From contig JAHZHZ010000001.1 in assembly GCA_019419995.1 (NCBI GenBank), positions 164,626-228,625 on the forward strand: 64,000 nucleotides of DNA. The letters run 5' to 3'. Made by a program: the position numbers and the translations under genes. Positions within the stretch are counted from its first letter, which is position 1. Every line of letters starts with the position of its first letter. Positions 9,470 through 18,743 of this stretch are shown here, piece after piece. Under the pieces are notes generated by a model. It was not told the DNA's origin, did not search any database, and saw only the letters and a list, made by a program, of their open reading frames with translations. Source of the DNA: Clostridiales bacterium (GTDB lineage Bacteria; Bacillota; Clostridia; Christensenellales; Aristaeellaceae).

Positions 9470-10639
9470 CTATTTCTGGGAACGCTTGTTCCAGCTGGTG
9501 GATTTATACATGTTCAGACCAGGATCCAGAATTACTCCATCTTCGCCAATGGCCTGACTTTTGCGGAGAAAGTCCATATCCACTTCTATGCCCCAGCCGT
9601 AACCGCTGGGCAATAGGAAGTAACCGTCGACAACTTCCGGATAGGGAGTTCCCACATTTTTGACGTAAGAATCGGAAAAATCATTAAAGTGTTCCAATAT
9701 CTTACCGTTGCGCAGCGTTGCCATCAGATGAACGTTAGCAGCAGTAGCAATGATGCCGCCTACATTGTGCGGCGCTGCCATCATTGAGAGCGTTTCTGCC
9801 GTGGAACAGATTTTCTTAACTTCCAAAAGTCCTCCGCATTGGGAGATATCTGGTTGGACAATGTTGACCAGCCGCTCGCGGAAGACATCGTTATATGCCG
9901 TGGCCAGATACAGCCGCTCGCCTGCCGCGATGGGAACTGTAGTATGATCAATGACATACTTTAGGGCGCCTACGTCCAATGGACGGCAGGGCTCTTCTAC
10001 GAAGCCGGGCTTGAACTTTTCCAGGTCTTTGCAGATTTCTACCGCTTGATGCATGGAAAAGCGGCCGTGCATTTCAATCAGCATTTGAACCCGTGGTCCA
10101 ACGGCATCCGCTACCGCCTCTACCAGATCCATTGCTTCAAAGTATTGATCTCGGGTCAATTCCATGTTTCCGTTTCCAAAGGGGTCGAACTTGAGCCCTT
10201 TGTAACCGCGCTCCACCACGCGTTTGGCAGCAGCATGAAAGGCTTCGGGTGTGCGTTCCACAGTGTACCATCCATTTGCATAAGCAGGAATTCGATCGCG
10301 CACAGCACCGCCCAACAGCTGATAGACTGGCACCTTTAGTTTTTTGCCAATGCAGTCCCAGCAGGCCATTTCAATCAGGGCCAGGCCTGTCATCGCTACC
10401 TGTCCTGGAGCGCCAAAATCCAATAAGGTGATCTTTTCATAGAGAGCTTCAATGTTAAAGACGTCATGGCCAATGATGTGGCGGCGAATATCACGCAGAT
10501 ATTCGCGCACGGTATGCGTTTTGCCCACGATATGCGCCTCTCCAAAGCCCACGATTCCCTCGTTGGTTTCAATCATAAGGTAGGTCAAATTGCGCCAACC
10601 TGTAGATAGAGTGTAAACCTCGTAATTGGTAATTTTCAT
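9470..10639 (-). CDS. Enolase-superfamily dehydratase (mandelate racemase/galactonate dehydratase type)
   Basis: A 389-residue protein with the capping domain at about 1-115 and a TIM-barrel after it. KFDPFG follows the barrel strand that carries the catalytic lysine region; IEMHGR, EEP and GER supply the three metal-ligand acids and the histidine; APHNVGG carries the C-terminal catalytic histidine. This set matches sugar-acid dehydratases that convert an aldonate to a 2-keto-3-deoxy acid. The downstream chemistry is present in the same operon (DgoK-like kinase, DapA-type aldolase), which supports the role. Exact sugar acid unknown. Confidence 0.88.
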   Translation of the reverse strand: MKITNYEVYTLSTGWRNLTYLMIETNEGIVGFGEAHIVGKTHTVREYLRDIRRHIIGHDVFNIEALYEKITLLDFGAPGQVAMTGLALIEMACWDCIGKKLKVPVYQLLGGAVRDRIPAYANGWYTVERTPEAFHAAAKRVVERGYKGLKFDPFGNGNMELTRDQYFEAMDLVEAVADAVGPRVQMLIEMHGRFSMHQAVEICKDLEKFKPGFVEEPCRPLDVGALKYVIDHTTVPIAAGERLYLATAYNDVFRERLVNIVQPDISQCGGLLEVKKICSTAETLSMMAAPHNVGGIIATAANVHLMATLRNGKILEHFNDFSDSYVKNVGTPYPEVVDGYFLLPSGYGWGIEVDMDFLRKSQAIGEDGVILDPGLNMYKSTSWNKRSQK

Positions 10640-10653
10640 GTTGATTTCTCCTC

Positions 10654-11628
10654 TTACTGAACTGCATAGCGCGTGGTTCCGGTTTTGAGCACCTGGACAA
10701 CGTTGCGCGCTACTTTGCGCTGAAGTTCAGCCTGAGCTTCTTCTGATCTCCAGGCGACGTGAGGCGTGAGCGCAATCTTAGGATGCTTCAGTAGCGGGGA
10801 ATGTTCAAAATCCTCTGTGCTGATTACGTCCAGACCACAAAAGGCCAAATGTCCATTATCCAACGCTCGGAGCATGGCAGCTTCATCAATGATGCCGCCT
10901 CTGGCAGTATTAACCAGTATGGCACCCATCTTCGTCTGGTTGAACTGATCGTCTGAAAGCATATTCTGAGTATGAGCGTTCAGAGGCACATGTACGGAGA
11001 TGACATCTGCTGCTTTCAGCGCCTCTTGCAGGGAGACAAATTCCACGTCCGGATAGGATTGAACGTCAGAAAAATAGGGGTCATAAGCCACAATTCTATG
11101 AAAAAACGGCCTCATTTTCCCGTATAGGTTGCGGGCCACATTTCCAAATCCCAGCAGAGCCAGACAGGCGTTCTCGGATCGAAAGACTCGGCCTGCACGA
11201 TTCATTTCGAATGTATTTTGTAGTAGCATATCCCGGGTTACTGATAATTTGCGCAAAGCATTTAGAATGTGCGCCGCGGCGGTGTCTGCCACTTCATTAA
11301 TGCAGTAGTCCGGAACATTGGCTACGCATATGCCTTTTTCTCTTGCAGCAGCAACATCGATGGTATCGACGCCAATGGCGTAGCGTGCAATTACCTTGCA
11401 TTTTTCCAGCTGGCTAATGAATTGAGCATCTATGTTAGCAAATTGTACGATTAGAGCATCACAGTCCCGGGCATAGTCGATCAGTTTCCTGGGGTCTTTT
11501 ACGCCGCCAGGGATTTGTTTGGGTAGATCTATGATGTCCAGTTCTTCTCCCAATGCTCGCAGCTCTTCCATTTCCGCATCCAGATTGGGATAGTAATAAT
11601 CCGCGAATACAATTTTAAATCTGTTCAT
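10654..11628 (-). CDS. D-2-hydroxyacid dehydrogenase (phosphoglycerate dehydrogenase-like)
   Basis: A 324-residue NAD(P)-dependent dehydrogenase. The nucleotide motif GFGNVA lies near residue 155; NTARGGIID carries the catalytic arginine region; the C-terminal PHVAWRSEEA carries the catalytic histidine. There is no ACT domain, so it is not a full serine-pathway SerA. It overlaps the kinase gene upstream by 4 bases, and may interconvert a 2-hydroxy acid and a 2-keto acid formed in this pathway, for example glycerate/hydroxypyruvate. That role is inferred from context. Confidence 0.88.
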   Translation of the reverse strand: MNRFKIVFADYYYPNLDAEMEELRALGEELDIIDLPKQIPGGVKDPRKLIDYARDCDALIVQFANIDAQFISQLEKCKVIARYAIGVDTIDVAAAREKGICVANVPDYCINEVADTAAAHILNALRKLSVTRDMLLQNTFEMNRAGRVFRSENACLALLGFGNVARNLYGKMRPFFHRIVAYDPYFSDVQSYPDVEFVSLQEALKAADVISVHVPLNAHTQNMLSDDQFNQTKMGAILVNTARGGIIDEAAMLRALDNGHLAFCGLDVISTEDFEHSPLLKHPKIALTPHVAWRSEEAQAELQRKVARNVVQVLKTGTTRYAVQ

Positions 11629-12656
11629 TGCATCAAACCTCCCAGGGTAGCGATGCGAAGAATGCCTTGAATGCTCAATGCGTCAATTTCGTCCACATCA
11701 CTGATTTCTTCTACAGTGGCTGAAGGATCATTCTCTTTCAGAATGAAGCTGTACAACCTGCATCGGTCAGGATGACCGATCAAATAGAAGTGGTTTGAGG
11801 GTGTATCCGTAAACAGATGCATTTGCTTGATGGCCAACATATCCTCCGCAGCGATTAACGCTTCAAAGAACAGGCTGCGCTCATACCACTCCGTGTCCAA
11901 CAATACGTCCATAAATCGGGGGAACATTAATGCGCGCACAAGGCCCACTTCATGGATCCACCGAGCAGCCTCCCGGACGATTTGGGGGTCAAAATAATTC
12001 TCTGGGCGTTGTTGTGTGTTTTCGCGCTTTTCTACAGACTTGCCCACAAAGGTCTTTTCCAGAATTGCTGCACGCAGCTGACCGCTCATGGTTGTTAGAG
12101 AACCCAGCAACGTACCCTGAGCATCCAGAGAATTAAACTTGGTGTGCGAGGAAAGTATGACGGCGGTAGCAGGTAAAACGACATTTTTGCGCGCCATGAG
12201 TCCTGCTAGTTGTACCTCTTCTCCGCGCATAAAGTCGCATTCGCCTACTTGAGCAGCGGGAAAGCTGGGGGCGGTGGACATACTGTTTTTGATGCCGCGG
12301 ATAAAATACACCGGAATATCCTCCACAATTCCAGTATCCGAAACCTTTACAATGGAATCCGCCAAATCTGTCAGGGAGCAAGGTGCGCTGATGTGAGGGA
12401 TTTCATGCAGGCCAATTTCCGAGGTGATCATGCCGGAGGAAAAGATTGCCCGAATATCCTGCCGGGGCACGGAGGAGACAGCGACAGCCTGGGCTACGAT
12501 TTCTCGTAGCCCGGTGCGAAGCCTGTCCCGGCTTCCTGTTTCCGCAGTGTCCTTGACGCCCACTTGGCGGGTCGCCTTGCCGTAAATATGACCGCCTTCG
12601 TCCACCACGTAGGCGCGGGAATTGGTAGTCCCGCAGTCGATGGTGATGTAATACAT
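11625..12656 (-). CDS. 2-dehydro-3-deoxygalactonokinase-like kinase (DgoK family)
   Basis: A 343-residue ASKHA-fold kinase. DCGTTNSRAY (residues 7-16) is the phosphate-1 loop; GMITSEIGLHEIPH and an FMRGEE segment are typical of DgoK. The family phosphorylates 2-keto-3-deoxygalactonate at C6. It lies two bases after the aldolase gene stop-to-start junction and overlaps the next dehydrogenase by four bases, so it is inside a tightly packed operon. Together with the dehydratase at 9470 and aldolase at 12659 it forms a DeLey-Doudoroff-like set. Confidence 0.85.
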   Translation of the reverse strand: MYYITIDCGTTNSRAYVVDEGGHIYGKATRQVGVKDTAETGSRDRLRTGLREIVAQAVAVSSVPRQDIRAIFSSGMITSEIGLHEIPHISAPCSLTDLADSIVKVSDTGIVEDIPVYFIRGIKNSMSTAPSFPAAQVGECDFMRGEEVQLAGLMARKNVVLPATAVILSSHTKFNSLDAQGTLLGSLTTMSGQLRAAILEKTFVGKSVEKRENTQQRPENYFDPQIVREAARWIHEVGLVRALMFPRFMDVLLDTEWYERSLFFEALIAAEDMLAIKQMHLFTDTPSNHFYLIGHPDRCRLYSFILKENDPSATVEEISDVDEIDALSIQGILRIATLGGLMQ

Positions 12657-12658
12657 GG

Positions 12659-13543
12659 CTACATCGCCCCCATTTCGATGAGCGCCGCCTTGATCTTCGC
12701 CTTTTCCTGTTCTGTAGCGGCTACGAAAGGCGCACGTGGGTAGGCCTTGATAATACCAAGAATCTCTGCAATGGCGTAGATGGCTAGCTGAGTGGAACGT
12801 GCAAAATACATGATATCACGAAGTTGGTTGACTTCAAACTGTGTCTTTACGCTAGCTTCCCGTTCACCGTTCATGGCCTGTAGCCACATTTTTTTACACA
12901 GATCCGGGAATACGTTGCCAATGCCGGGGATGTAAGCTTCGCAGCCCAATACCTGTGCGGAGATCCACATTGCCTCGGTGCCTAGGGCTATATCAAAGTT
13001 CTCATCGGCTAGCTCTCGCTGGTAAGCAGCATATTTAAGAATGTCAAAAGTAGCGTCCTTTATTCCTGAAAGGCCCCTTTCCTTGAGTACTTTTAGAGTG
13101 TTCAAGCTGGTTTCATAGCCCTGGAACTTTGGATTATGGTAGACGTAGAAGGGAAAATCTCCCGCTTGATCCAGAATATCGCTGTAATATTTGATCAGGT
13201 CATTTTCTGTATACTGGAAGTAATAGGGGCCTACCGCAGAGGCAGCGTCACAACCGATAGCCTTGGCGTGCAAGGTCAGTGCGACAGTATCCCTGGTGGT
13301 GGTGGTACCTGTATGTACGATTATGCGCGTCTGAGGGTCCGCATATTTGCGTACAATTTCCGCAACAGTTTTGCGTTCTTCGAGGGTCATCAGTGCGCCG
13401 CAGCCGTAGGATCCACAGATAAACAGACCGTCCACGCGCTTGCTAAGAAACTGCACCAGTTGAATCAAGCTGTCCTTGTCCAAATCGCCATTTTCTTTGA
13501 AGGGAGTGATCATTGGGGGAATAACGCCTTTAAGTCTAAACAT
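12659..13543 (-). CDS. DapA/NanA-family aldolase (2-keto-3-deoxy acid aldolase-like)
   Basis: A 294-residue class I TIM-barrel aldolase of the dihydrodipicolinate synthase/N-acetylneuraminate lyase family. GIKDATFD carries the Schiff-base lysine, YVYHNP the catalytic tyrosine, and GSYGCGALMTLEER the carboxylate-binding loop (usual GTTGE region altered). In this operon the likely reaction is cleavage of a keto-deoxy sugar acid or its phosphate to pyruvate and an aldehyde. Start chosen at 13543, behind GAGGAG with a 6-base spacer; an open frame runs another 30 codons upstream with no ribosome site. Confidence 0.88.
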   Translation of the reverse strand: MFRLKGVIPPMITPFKENGDLDKDSLIQLVQFLSKRVDGLFICGSYGCGALMTLEERKTVAEIVRKYADPQTRIIVHTGTTTTRDTVALTLHAKAIGCDAASAVGPYYFQYTENDLIKYYSDILDQAGDFPFYVYHNPKFQGYETSLNTLKVLKERGLSGIKDATFDILKYAAYQRELADENFDIALGTEAMWISAQVLGCEAYIPGIGNVFPDLCKKMWLQAMNGEREASVKTQFEVNQLRDIMYFARSTQLAIYAIAEILGIIKAYPRAPFVAATEQEKAKIKAALIEMGAM

Positions 13544-13563
13544 AATTATCTCCTCATTTGCTT

Positions 13564-14247
13564 TTATTTTGTAAACGCTACCATCGAAACGGGGGCTCCT
13601 TCCAAACCCTTCCAACGGATGGGGAAGGCGCATACAGCTTCAATTTTTTCCACACTCAGTATGGGCCGTATATTGACATCTTCAAATAAGAGCAGTGTCC
13701 TTTCGGGCTGCATGGGATTTTTTTCAAGAAGAGCGTGGTGAGTAGGAAAGCCGTTTGTGCTGGCGTCCTGGGAATCGACGCTGATGGAATCAATGGCGAT
13801 TGCTTTCAGTTTGGGGAAATTGCTGCGTAAGTATTGGGCAGCTTCTGGAGCGATGAAGGGAAAGTGATCCACAAATGCGTCCGGCTGACTTTCTCGCAGT
13901 TCACAGTATCCCGTGTATAAAAACAGAAGGTCGCATTCTTCCAGAGGAAACTGTACAGATTTTAAATCTGAAAGGGTGATATACTCGCCCTTTTTCTTGG
14001 GCGCCCGGATGATGCCGGGGGAGGTGTAGTAGAAGTCTTCCACAGGAATTTCGTCAATGGTACGTCCATTTGGATCGAAATGCCGGGGCGAGTCTACGTG
14101 CGTACCATTGTGTATGTGGTGGAATACGGAATTGGCATTGCAGGGATCGCCGCGAGATGTGGATTGTTCTGCAGTGTAGTGTTCATTGGGATTGGTTGGC
14201 CATTTGGGAATGTTTTCGCTTAAAGGATAACTGAGTTCTAGCAACAT
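13564..14247 (-). CDS. Cyclase-family (kynurenine formamidase-like) metal-dependent hydrolase
   Basis: A 227-residue protein of the cyclase/arylformamidase family. HNGTHVDSPRHF is the metal-binding HxGTHxDxPxHF signature near residue 52. Family members hydrolyse formamides, lactone-like or amide bonds. In a sugar-acid operon a lactonase or ring-opening role is possible but not shown. The ATG at 14247 follows GAAGAGG; a long upstream extension of the frame runs through the hairpin at 14301 and is rejected. Confidence 0.82.
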   Translation of the reverse strand: MLLELSYPLSENIPKWPTNPNEHYTAEQSTSRGDPCNANSVFHHIHNGTHVDSPRHFDPNGRTIDEIPVEDFYYTSPGIIRAPKKKGEYITLSDLKSVQFPLEECDLLFLYTGYCELRESQPDAFVDHFPFIAPEAAQYLRSNFPKLKAIAIDSISVDSQDASTNGFPTHHALLEKNPMQPERTLLLFEDVNIRPILSVEKIEAVCAFPIRWKGLEGAPVSMVAFTK

Positions 14248-14300
14248 GCTGTTCGCCTCTTCTCCCTTAGTAGTCGGCTTGGCACCGAAGTTTGGGGGCA

Positions 14301-14332
14301 CAGGTTTCGGAATTGAAAAATTCCGAAACCTG
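14301..14332. promoter_or_regulatory. Perfect intercistronic hairpin after the binding-protein gene
   Basis: CAGGTTTCGGAATT and AATTCCGAAACCTG form a perfect 14-bp stem with a GAAA/TTTC tetraloop, 14 bases past the stop of the ABC binding-protein gene and before the cyclase gene. No T tract follows on the minus strand. Position fits an mRNA-stabilising or partial-termination hairpin that raises binding-protein levels over downstream enzymes. Confidence 0.75.
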
Positions 14333-14345
14333 CATACGTATGGAA

Positions 14346-15410
14346 TCATTCGGCCAGAAGTTTTACAACGTCGCAGTAGTCCTGCTCCAGTACCGGCCAA
14401 TTTTCAAAGTCGCCAAAGTTAGTGGCCATTGCTCCCCAGCGAGCCGCATCATCCACATTTTCGGGGGTGACCAGAACAGTTTCCAGCAGATAGTCGTTCT
14501 CTATCTCCAGGCCATGCAGATAAGCCAGGATTGCGTTGATGGCCACAACTGAATGCATGGAGGAATTCAGTTCACCTATGATGTCCAGGTAACCATCCTT
14601 CATGGTGGAAATACCCAGCGGGTCTGCATCAATGGAAGCGAGGAAGATATGGCCTTCTTCGCCGGACTTAAACAGCTTGCCTTTGGTACGCAAACCTTCA
14701 ATGATGCCCTGCATCATGATATCTGAATGGGTATAGATGCAGTTGATTTCGGGGTTGGATTCAAACATAGTCATAATGCCGTCAAAAGCTTTGTCTGAAG
14801 ACCAGCTCGCCTCTACGGTGTAGACGATGTTTATGTAATCACAGTCTTTTACAGCATCTTCGAAGCCCGCCTGACGCTGCTGGGCACCGTTCTGCTCCAG
14901 TCCGCCGGCAATGATAAGTACATTGGCCGGATTCTCTTCAGAGAAGGCTTCCATTACGCCCTTGCCGCAAGCGGCACCGGCAGCGTACTGGTCTTGATGA
15001 ATGTAGGACACTACATCTGCGCCTTCAACACCCATATCCACTGCAAAGACGGGGAAGCCTGCGTCCATAGCCTGTTGTACTTTGGGAGCGATGGCGTAGC
15101 TGTCACCTGGATGCACAAGGATGGCATCAGCTTTGAGTTCCATCAGCTGATCGATGCTGTCCGATTCAAATTCGGAATCGTAGTCGGAGACATAGGCGAT
15201 GAATTCGCCACCTGCGTTTTCCCACAGTGCCTTAGTGTAACCGTAGCTGGTGGACATCCAGCCGGAGCCTGTTTCGTTGAGAACGTAGCCAAGAACCATC
15301 GGTGTGCCGTCCTCTTTGACCGCGAGTCCAGCCAGCGGACTTTCCTCGGCCACTGCAAATTGTACCAGGGTCAGAATGAGTACCATGAGAATTACCAGTG
15401 CCTTTTTCAT
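14346..15410 (-). CDS. ABC sugar-binding protein, RbsB-like (periplasmic-binding type 1)
   Basis: A 354-residue exported protein. Residues 1-21 are a signal peptide (MKKALVILMVLILTLVQFAVA) without lipobox, so it is probably cut by signal peptidase I. The mature part has the type 1 fold: DAILVHPGDS, AVDMGVEGADVVSYIHQD, and IYTHSDIMMQGI segments resemble ribose/galactose binders. It is the binding component for the permease and ATPase encoded just upstream in the operon. How it is kept at the cell surface without a lipid anchor is not visible. Confidence 0.9.
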   Translation of the reverse strand: MKKALVILMVLILTLVQFAVAEESPLAGLAVKEDGTPMVLGYVLNETGSGWMSTSYGYTKALWENAGGEFIAYVSDYDSEFESDSIDQLMELKADAILVHPGDSYAIAPKVQQAMDAGFPVFAVDMGVEGADVVSYIHQDQYAAGAACGKGVMEAFSEENPANVLIIAGGLEQNGAQQRQAGFEDAVKDCDYINIVYTVEASWSSDKAFDGIMTMFESNPEINCIYTHSDIMMQGIIEGLRTKGKLFKSGEEGHIFLASIDADPLGISTMKDGYLDIIGELNSSMHSVVAINAILAYLHGLEIENDYLLETVLVTPENVDDAARWGAMATNFGDFENWPVLEQDYCDVVKLLAE

Positions 15411-15464
15411 TTCATCTCTCTCCTTTTCTTTATGCCAGGAGCCTCTGCTCCTAACGATTCACAT

Positions 15465-16439
15465 TTAGTGGGGGTCCAGTTCTTTCCTGCGCCGTAACAC
15501 GTCCGCTGCGACCGCTACAAAGATGACCAACCCCTTGATGGCAGTTTGGATATAGGGAGATACGCGCATCAGATTGAGGCCGTTGTTGATCATGTTGATG
15601 ACGATGGAGCCCAATACTGCGCCCAGTACACCACCTTCGCCTCCTGCCATAGAAACGCCACCAATCACCGCACTGGCAATGGCATCCAGTTCACTGCCTT
15701 CACCAATAGATACTTGGGCACACATGATCTTGGAGGTGATTACCAGGGCCGCCACCGAGGCCATAAAGCCGCTGGCGATGTAAATCAGAATGCGGTTTCT
15801 GCGCACATTGATGCCAGTGGTCCACGCTGCCTTAGGATTGCCACCCATGGCATAGAGCTCACGCCCAAAGCTGGAATAACGCAGAATCCAGAATACGAAC
15901 AACATAAATGCCGCCAGCATCCATACGCATACTGGAATTCCTACTAAGTATTTCTGACCAAACACAGAGTGGTGTTCGTTCAGCCCGTAGATCGTAGTGC
16001 CTCCCAGGATGAAGTGCGCCAGGCCTGTACTGATTTTCAAAGTTGCCATGGTACAGATGAAGGGTGGCATTTTAAGAATAGCAATGGATACACCATTGAG
16101 CGAGCCAACCAGTACGCCGATGAGTAGCATCACTAGCACACACAGCAACCAGGGCCATGAATAGCGAGTCATCAGTATGGCGCCGATGGCGCTGCTGAGT
16201 GCTGCCACACCGCCTACGGAAAGGTCGATGCCGCGGTCGATGATGACCAGCGTCATGCCGATGGCCATCAGTCCCGTGGAGGCAGTGGAAATCAGCAGGC
16301 TTTTAATGTTGGAAATCCGGATGCTGATGCCCTTGGTGAGGATGGCAAAACCGACCAACAGCACGATAAAAATCAGCACCACTCCATTTTTGGTAAGCAT
16401 TTTTAGAAACTTATTGCTGCTCTTTGCCTTACTATTCAA
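15465..16439 (-). CDS. ABC sugar permease, RbsC-like
   Basis: A 324-residue polytopic membrane protein of the BPD_transp_2 (RbsC/XylH) family, with roughly eight to ten hydrophobic segments. IDRGIDLSVGGVAALS near residue 70 and AVIGGVSMAGGEGGVLGAVLG near residue 245 are the conserved family motifs. It forms the homodimeric channel used with the RbsA-like ATPase at 16457. Confidence 0.92.
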   Translation of the reverse strand: MNSKAKSSNKFLKMLTKNGVVLIFIVLLVGFAILTKGISIRISNIKSLLISTASTGLMAIGMTLVIIDRGIDLSVGGVAALSSAIGAILMTRYSWPWLLCVLVMLLIGVLVGSLNGVSIAILKMPPFICTMATLKISTGLAHFILGGTTIYGLNEHHSVFGQKYLVGIPVCVWMLAAFMLFVFWILRYSSFGRELYAMGGNPKAAWTTGINVRRNRILIYIASGFMASVAALVITSKIMCAQVSIGEGSELDAIASAVIGGVSMAGGEGGVLGAVLGSIVINMINNGLNLMRVSPYIQTAIKGLVIFVAVAADVLRRRKELDPH

Positions 16440-16456
16440 GGTATCCGTCTCCTTTT

Positions 16457-17983
16457 TTACTTGACCGCCAGGGCAAATGCTTCTTCCCAGCTACAGCGCT
16501 TTGGATTCAGCTCACCCACAATGCGGCCGTCGTTCATCACGATCAGGCGATCTGCAATAGAATGGATCTCTTCGAATTCTGCGGAAATGACAATGACGCT
16601 CAAGCCTTCATTTGCCATTTTGCGAACCAGTGAGTAGATTTTATCTATGGCGCCCACGTCTACGCCACGCGTGGGTTCGTCCAAAATTAAAATCCGGCAT
16701 TTGCGGCTGATCCATCGCCCAATGACGCCTTTCTGCTGGTTGCCGCCGGAGAGAGATTCCATTTTGATGCTTGGGTTGCGGGGCAGTAGATCTACCTCGT
16801 CCATGACCATTCCGATGGCGTTTTGGGCTAACTTTTTGCGTACAAAACCCGTGCGGCTCACTTCGCGTAGGGAGGCCAGAATGATATTGTCACCTACGTT
16901 CATACCGGGAATAATGCCCTCTTCCTTACGGTTTTTTGGCACATACCCGATGCCGGCGGCCACTGCGTCCTTGGGAGAACCGAAGTGACAGGGCTTGCCG
17001 TCGATGAGATATTCACCAGAATATTCTTGCTGTATACCCATCAATGTCAGTCCAATTTCCGAAATCCCGGAGCCTTCAACTCCCACAACACCCACCACTT
17101 CACCTCTGTGGGCACGGATGGACACGTCATGTACTTTGCGTTCAATGCTCAGATTGCGAATTTCAACGGCACATTCGTGGCCGGAAGAATCAGCCTCAAA
17201 GCTACCTTCGTGGTGCAGATTCTCTAATAGATTGGTTTCCTTTCCTACGATGGCGGTTACAATATCCTTTTTGCTTAGCTCTGCCGCTGGTCGGGTGAAA
17301 ACCTTTTGACCATCTCTAAACACGGAGATCCGATCCGATAGCATCAGTACTTCATCCAGCTTGTGCGATATAAAGATGATTGCTACGCCCTTGGATTTAA
17401 TCAGGCGTATTTTTTCGTAAAGCACTTCCTGTTCTGCAATGGATAGGGAGGAGGTGGGCTCATCCAGGATCAGCACTGCGGGATCAAAGGACATTGCTTT
17501 TGCAAATTCTACCAGCTGCTGATGGGCCAGAGGCAATTGTCCCATTTTTGTATTAGGATCAATGTCCAGATCCATCCGTTCCAGATAGTCCCTGCACAGC
17601 GCATGGCTAGCCTTCCAGTCTATATTACGACCATCTTTTTTCATCACGAAGCGACGCATGAGCATGTTTTCCGTGACTGTCATATTGGGATAATTGGCGA
17701 GTTCTTGCCAGACCATGGCAATTTTATTTTCCAAGGCCTCTCGAGGGGAACTGATGCGCAACTCTTTACCATTGAGATAGATCTGACCGGAATCCTGCCG
17801 GTAAGCACCCATCAGTGTCTTCATCAGAGTGGATTTTCCCGCTCCGTTGTGTCCTACGATTGCATGAATTTCCCGTTTGACATCAAAGCATACATCTTTG
17901 AGCGCATATACGCCGCCAAAGCTCTTGCTGATGTGTTCCATGGACACTACAATTTCATTGTTTTCAATCAACTTATCAGCCAC
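16457..17983 (-). CDS. ABC sugar importer ATPase with two nucleotide-binding domains, RbsA-like
   Basis: A 508-residue tandem ATPase. The first domain has Walker A GHNGAGKST, Walker B ILDEPTSSLS. The second has the degenerate loop GVEGSGISE typical of RbsA C-terminal domains, the signature LSGGNQQK and Walker B LILDEPTRGVDVG. It energises the neighbouring RbsC-like permease. The gene is 17 bases from the permease gene and 16 from the preceding SDR gene. Confidence 0.93.
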   Translation of the reverse strand: MADKLIENNEIVVSMEHISKSFGGVYALKDVCFDVKREIHAIVGHNGAGKSTLMKTLMGAYRQDSGQIYLNGKELRISSPREALENKIAMVWQELANYPNMTVTENMLMRRFVMKKDGRNIDWKASHALCRDYLERMDLDIDPNTKMGQLPLAHQQLVEFAKAMSFDPAVLILDEPTSSLSIAEQEVLYEKIRLIKSKGVAIIFISHKLDEVLMLSDRISVFRDGQKVFTRPAAELSKKDIVTAIVGKETNLLENLHHEGSFEADSSGHECAVEIRNLSIERKVHDVSIRAHRGEVVGVVGVEGSGISEIGLTLMGIQQEYSGEYLIDGKPCHFGSPKDAVAAGIGYVPKNRKEEGIIPGMNVGDNIILASLREVSRTGFVRKKLAQNAIGMVMDEVDLLPRNPSIKMESLSGGNQQKGVIGRWISRKCRILILDEPTRGVDVGAIDKIYSLVRKMANEGLSVIVISAEFEEIHSIADRLIVMNDGRIVGELNPKRCSWEEAFALAVK

Positions 17984-17999
17984 CTACTTTTCCAACACA

Positions 18000-18731
18000 T
18001 TACGGAATGTACATTCCGCCGTTGACCTGAATGGATTGGCCCGTGATAAATCCTGCTTCTTTACTGGCTAGAAATAGGATGACTTTAGCGATATCCTCGG
18101 CCACAGCCACCCTACCCAACGGAACTCGCTCGGCAAAAGGTTTTAGCCCATCCTCACCCAGCCAGTTCATGGTCATTTGAGTCTGTGCCGTACCGGGGGA
18201 TACTTCGTTGACCCGAATCCCATGGGGAGCACAGAACTTTGCCAGATTTTTGGTGGTACAGGTGACGGCTGCCTTGGAACTGGAATAGGCGGGGTTACTT
18301 TGAATTCCGCCGGTAAAGCCCGCCATAGAACTGACATTGACGATACAAGCATGCTGGCCTGCCTTCAAATAGGGCAACAATCTCTGAGTGAGGAAAAATG
18401 GACCGCGAATATTGATGGCGTATGTTCTGTCCCACTCCTGAGGTTGTATTTCGTCCAAGCGCGTGCCGGAGCAGATGCCAGCACAGTTGATCAGTACGTC
18501 CAAACCACCTAAGCGGCGCACCTCATCTTCCACTCTTTCAAAGCTTTCCAAGTCCATCAGATTCATTTCTACCGGGTGAATGTTTCCGCTCTTGCCTGAC
18601 GTTGCCCGGAGTTCGGCCAGACCGGTCCTGTTTAGATCGCAAGCGATCACTTTGTCTCCCAAAGCCGCAAAACGCAGAGCAGTTTCAAAACCGATGCCAC
18701 TGGCAGCCCCTGTAATCAATACTCTTCTCAC
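18000..18731 (-). CDS. Short-chain dehydrogenase/reductase (SDR), third of the operon
   Basis: A 243-residue classical SDR: TGAASGIG cofactor loop at the N-terminus, NCAG strand motif, and a catalytic serine plus YSSSK. Likely an NAD(P)-dependent sugar, sugar-acid or polyol dehydrogenase. It lies between another SDR gene and the importer ATPase. It is only moderately similar to the two SDRs upstream, so the three enzymes probably act on different intermediates. Confidence 0.9.
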   Translation of the reverse strand: MRRVLITGAASGIGFETALRFAALGDKVIACDLNRTGLAELRATSGKSGNIHPVEMNLMDLESFERVEDEVRRLGGLDVLINCAGICSGTRLDEIQPQEWDRTYAINIRGPFFLTQRLLPYLKAGQHACIVNVSSMAGFTGGIQSNPAYSSSKAAVTCTTKNLAKFCAPHGIRVNEVSPGTAQTQMTMNWLGEDGLKPFAERVPLGRVAVAEDIAKVILFLASKEAGFITGQSIQVNGGMYIP

Positions 18732-18743
18732 GATTGGCCTCCG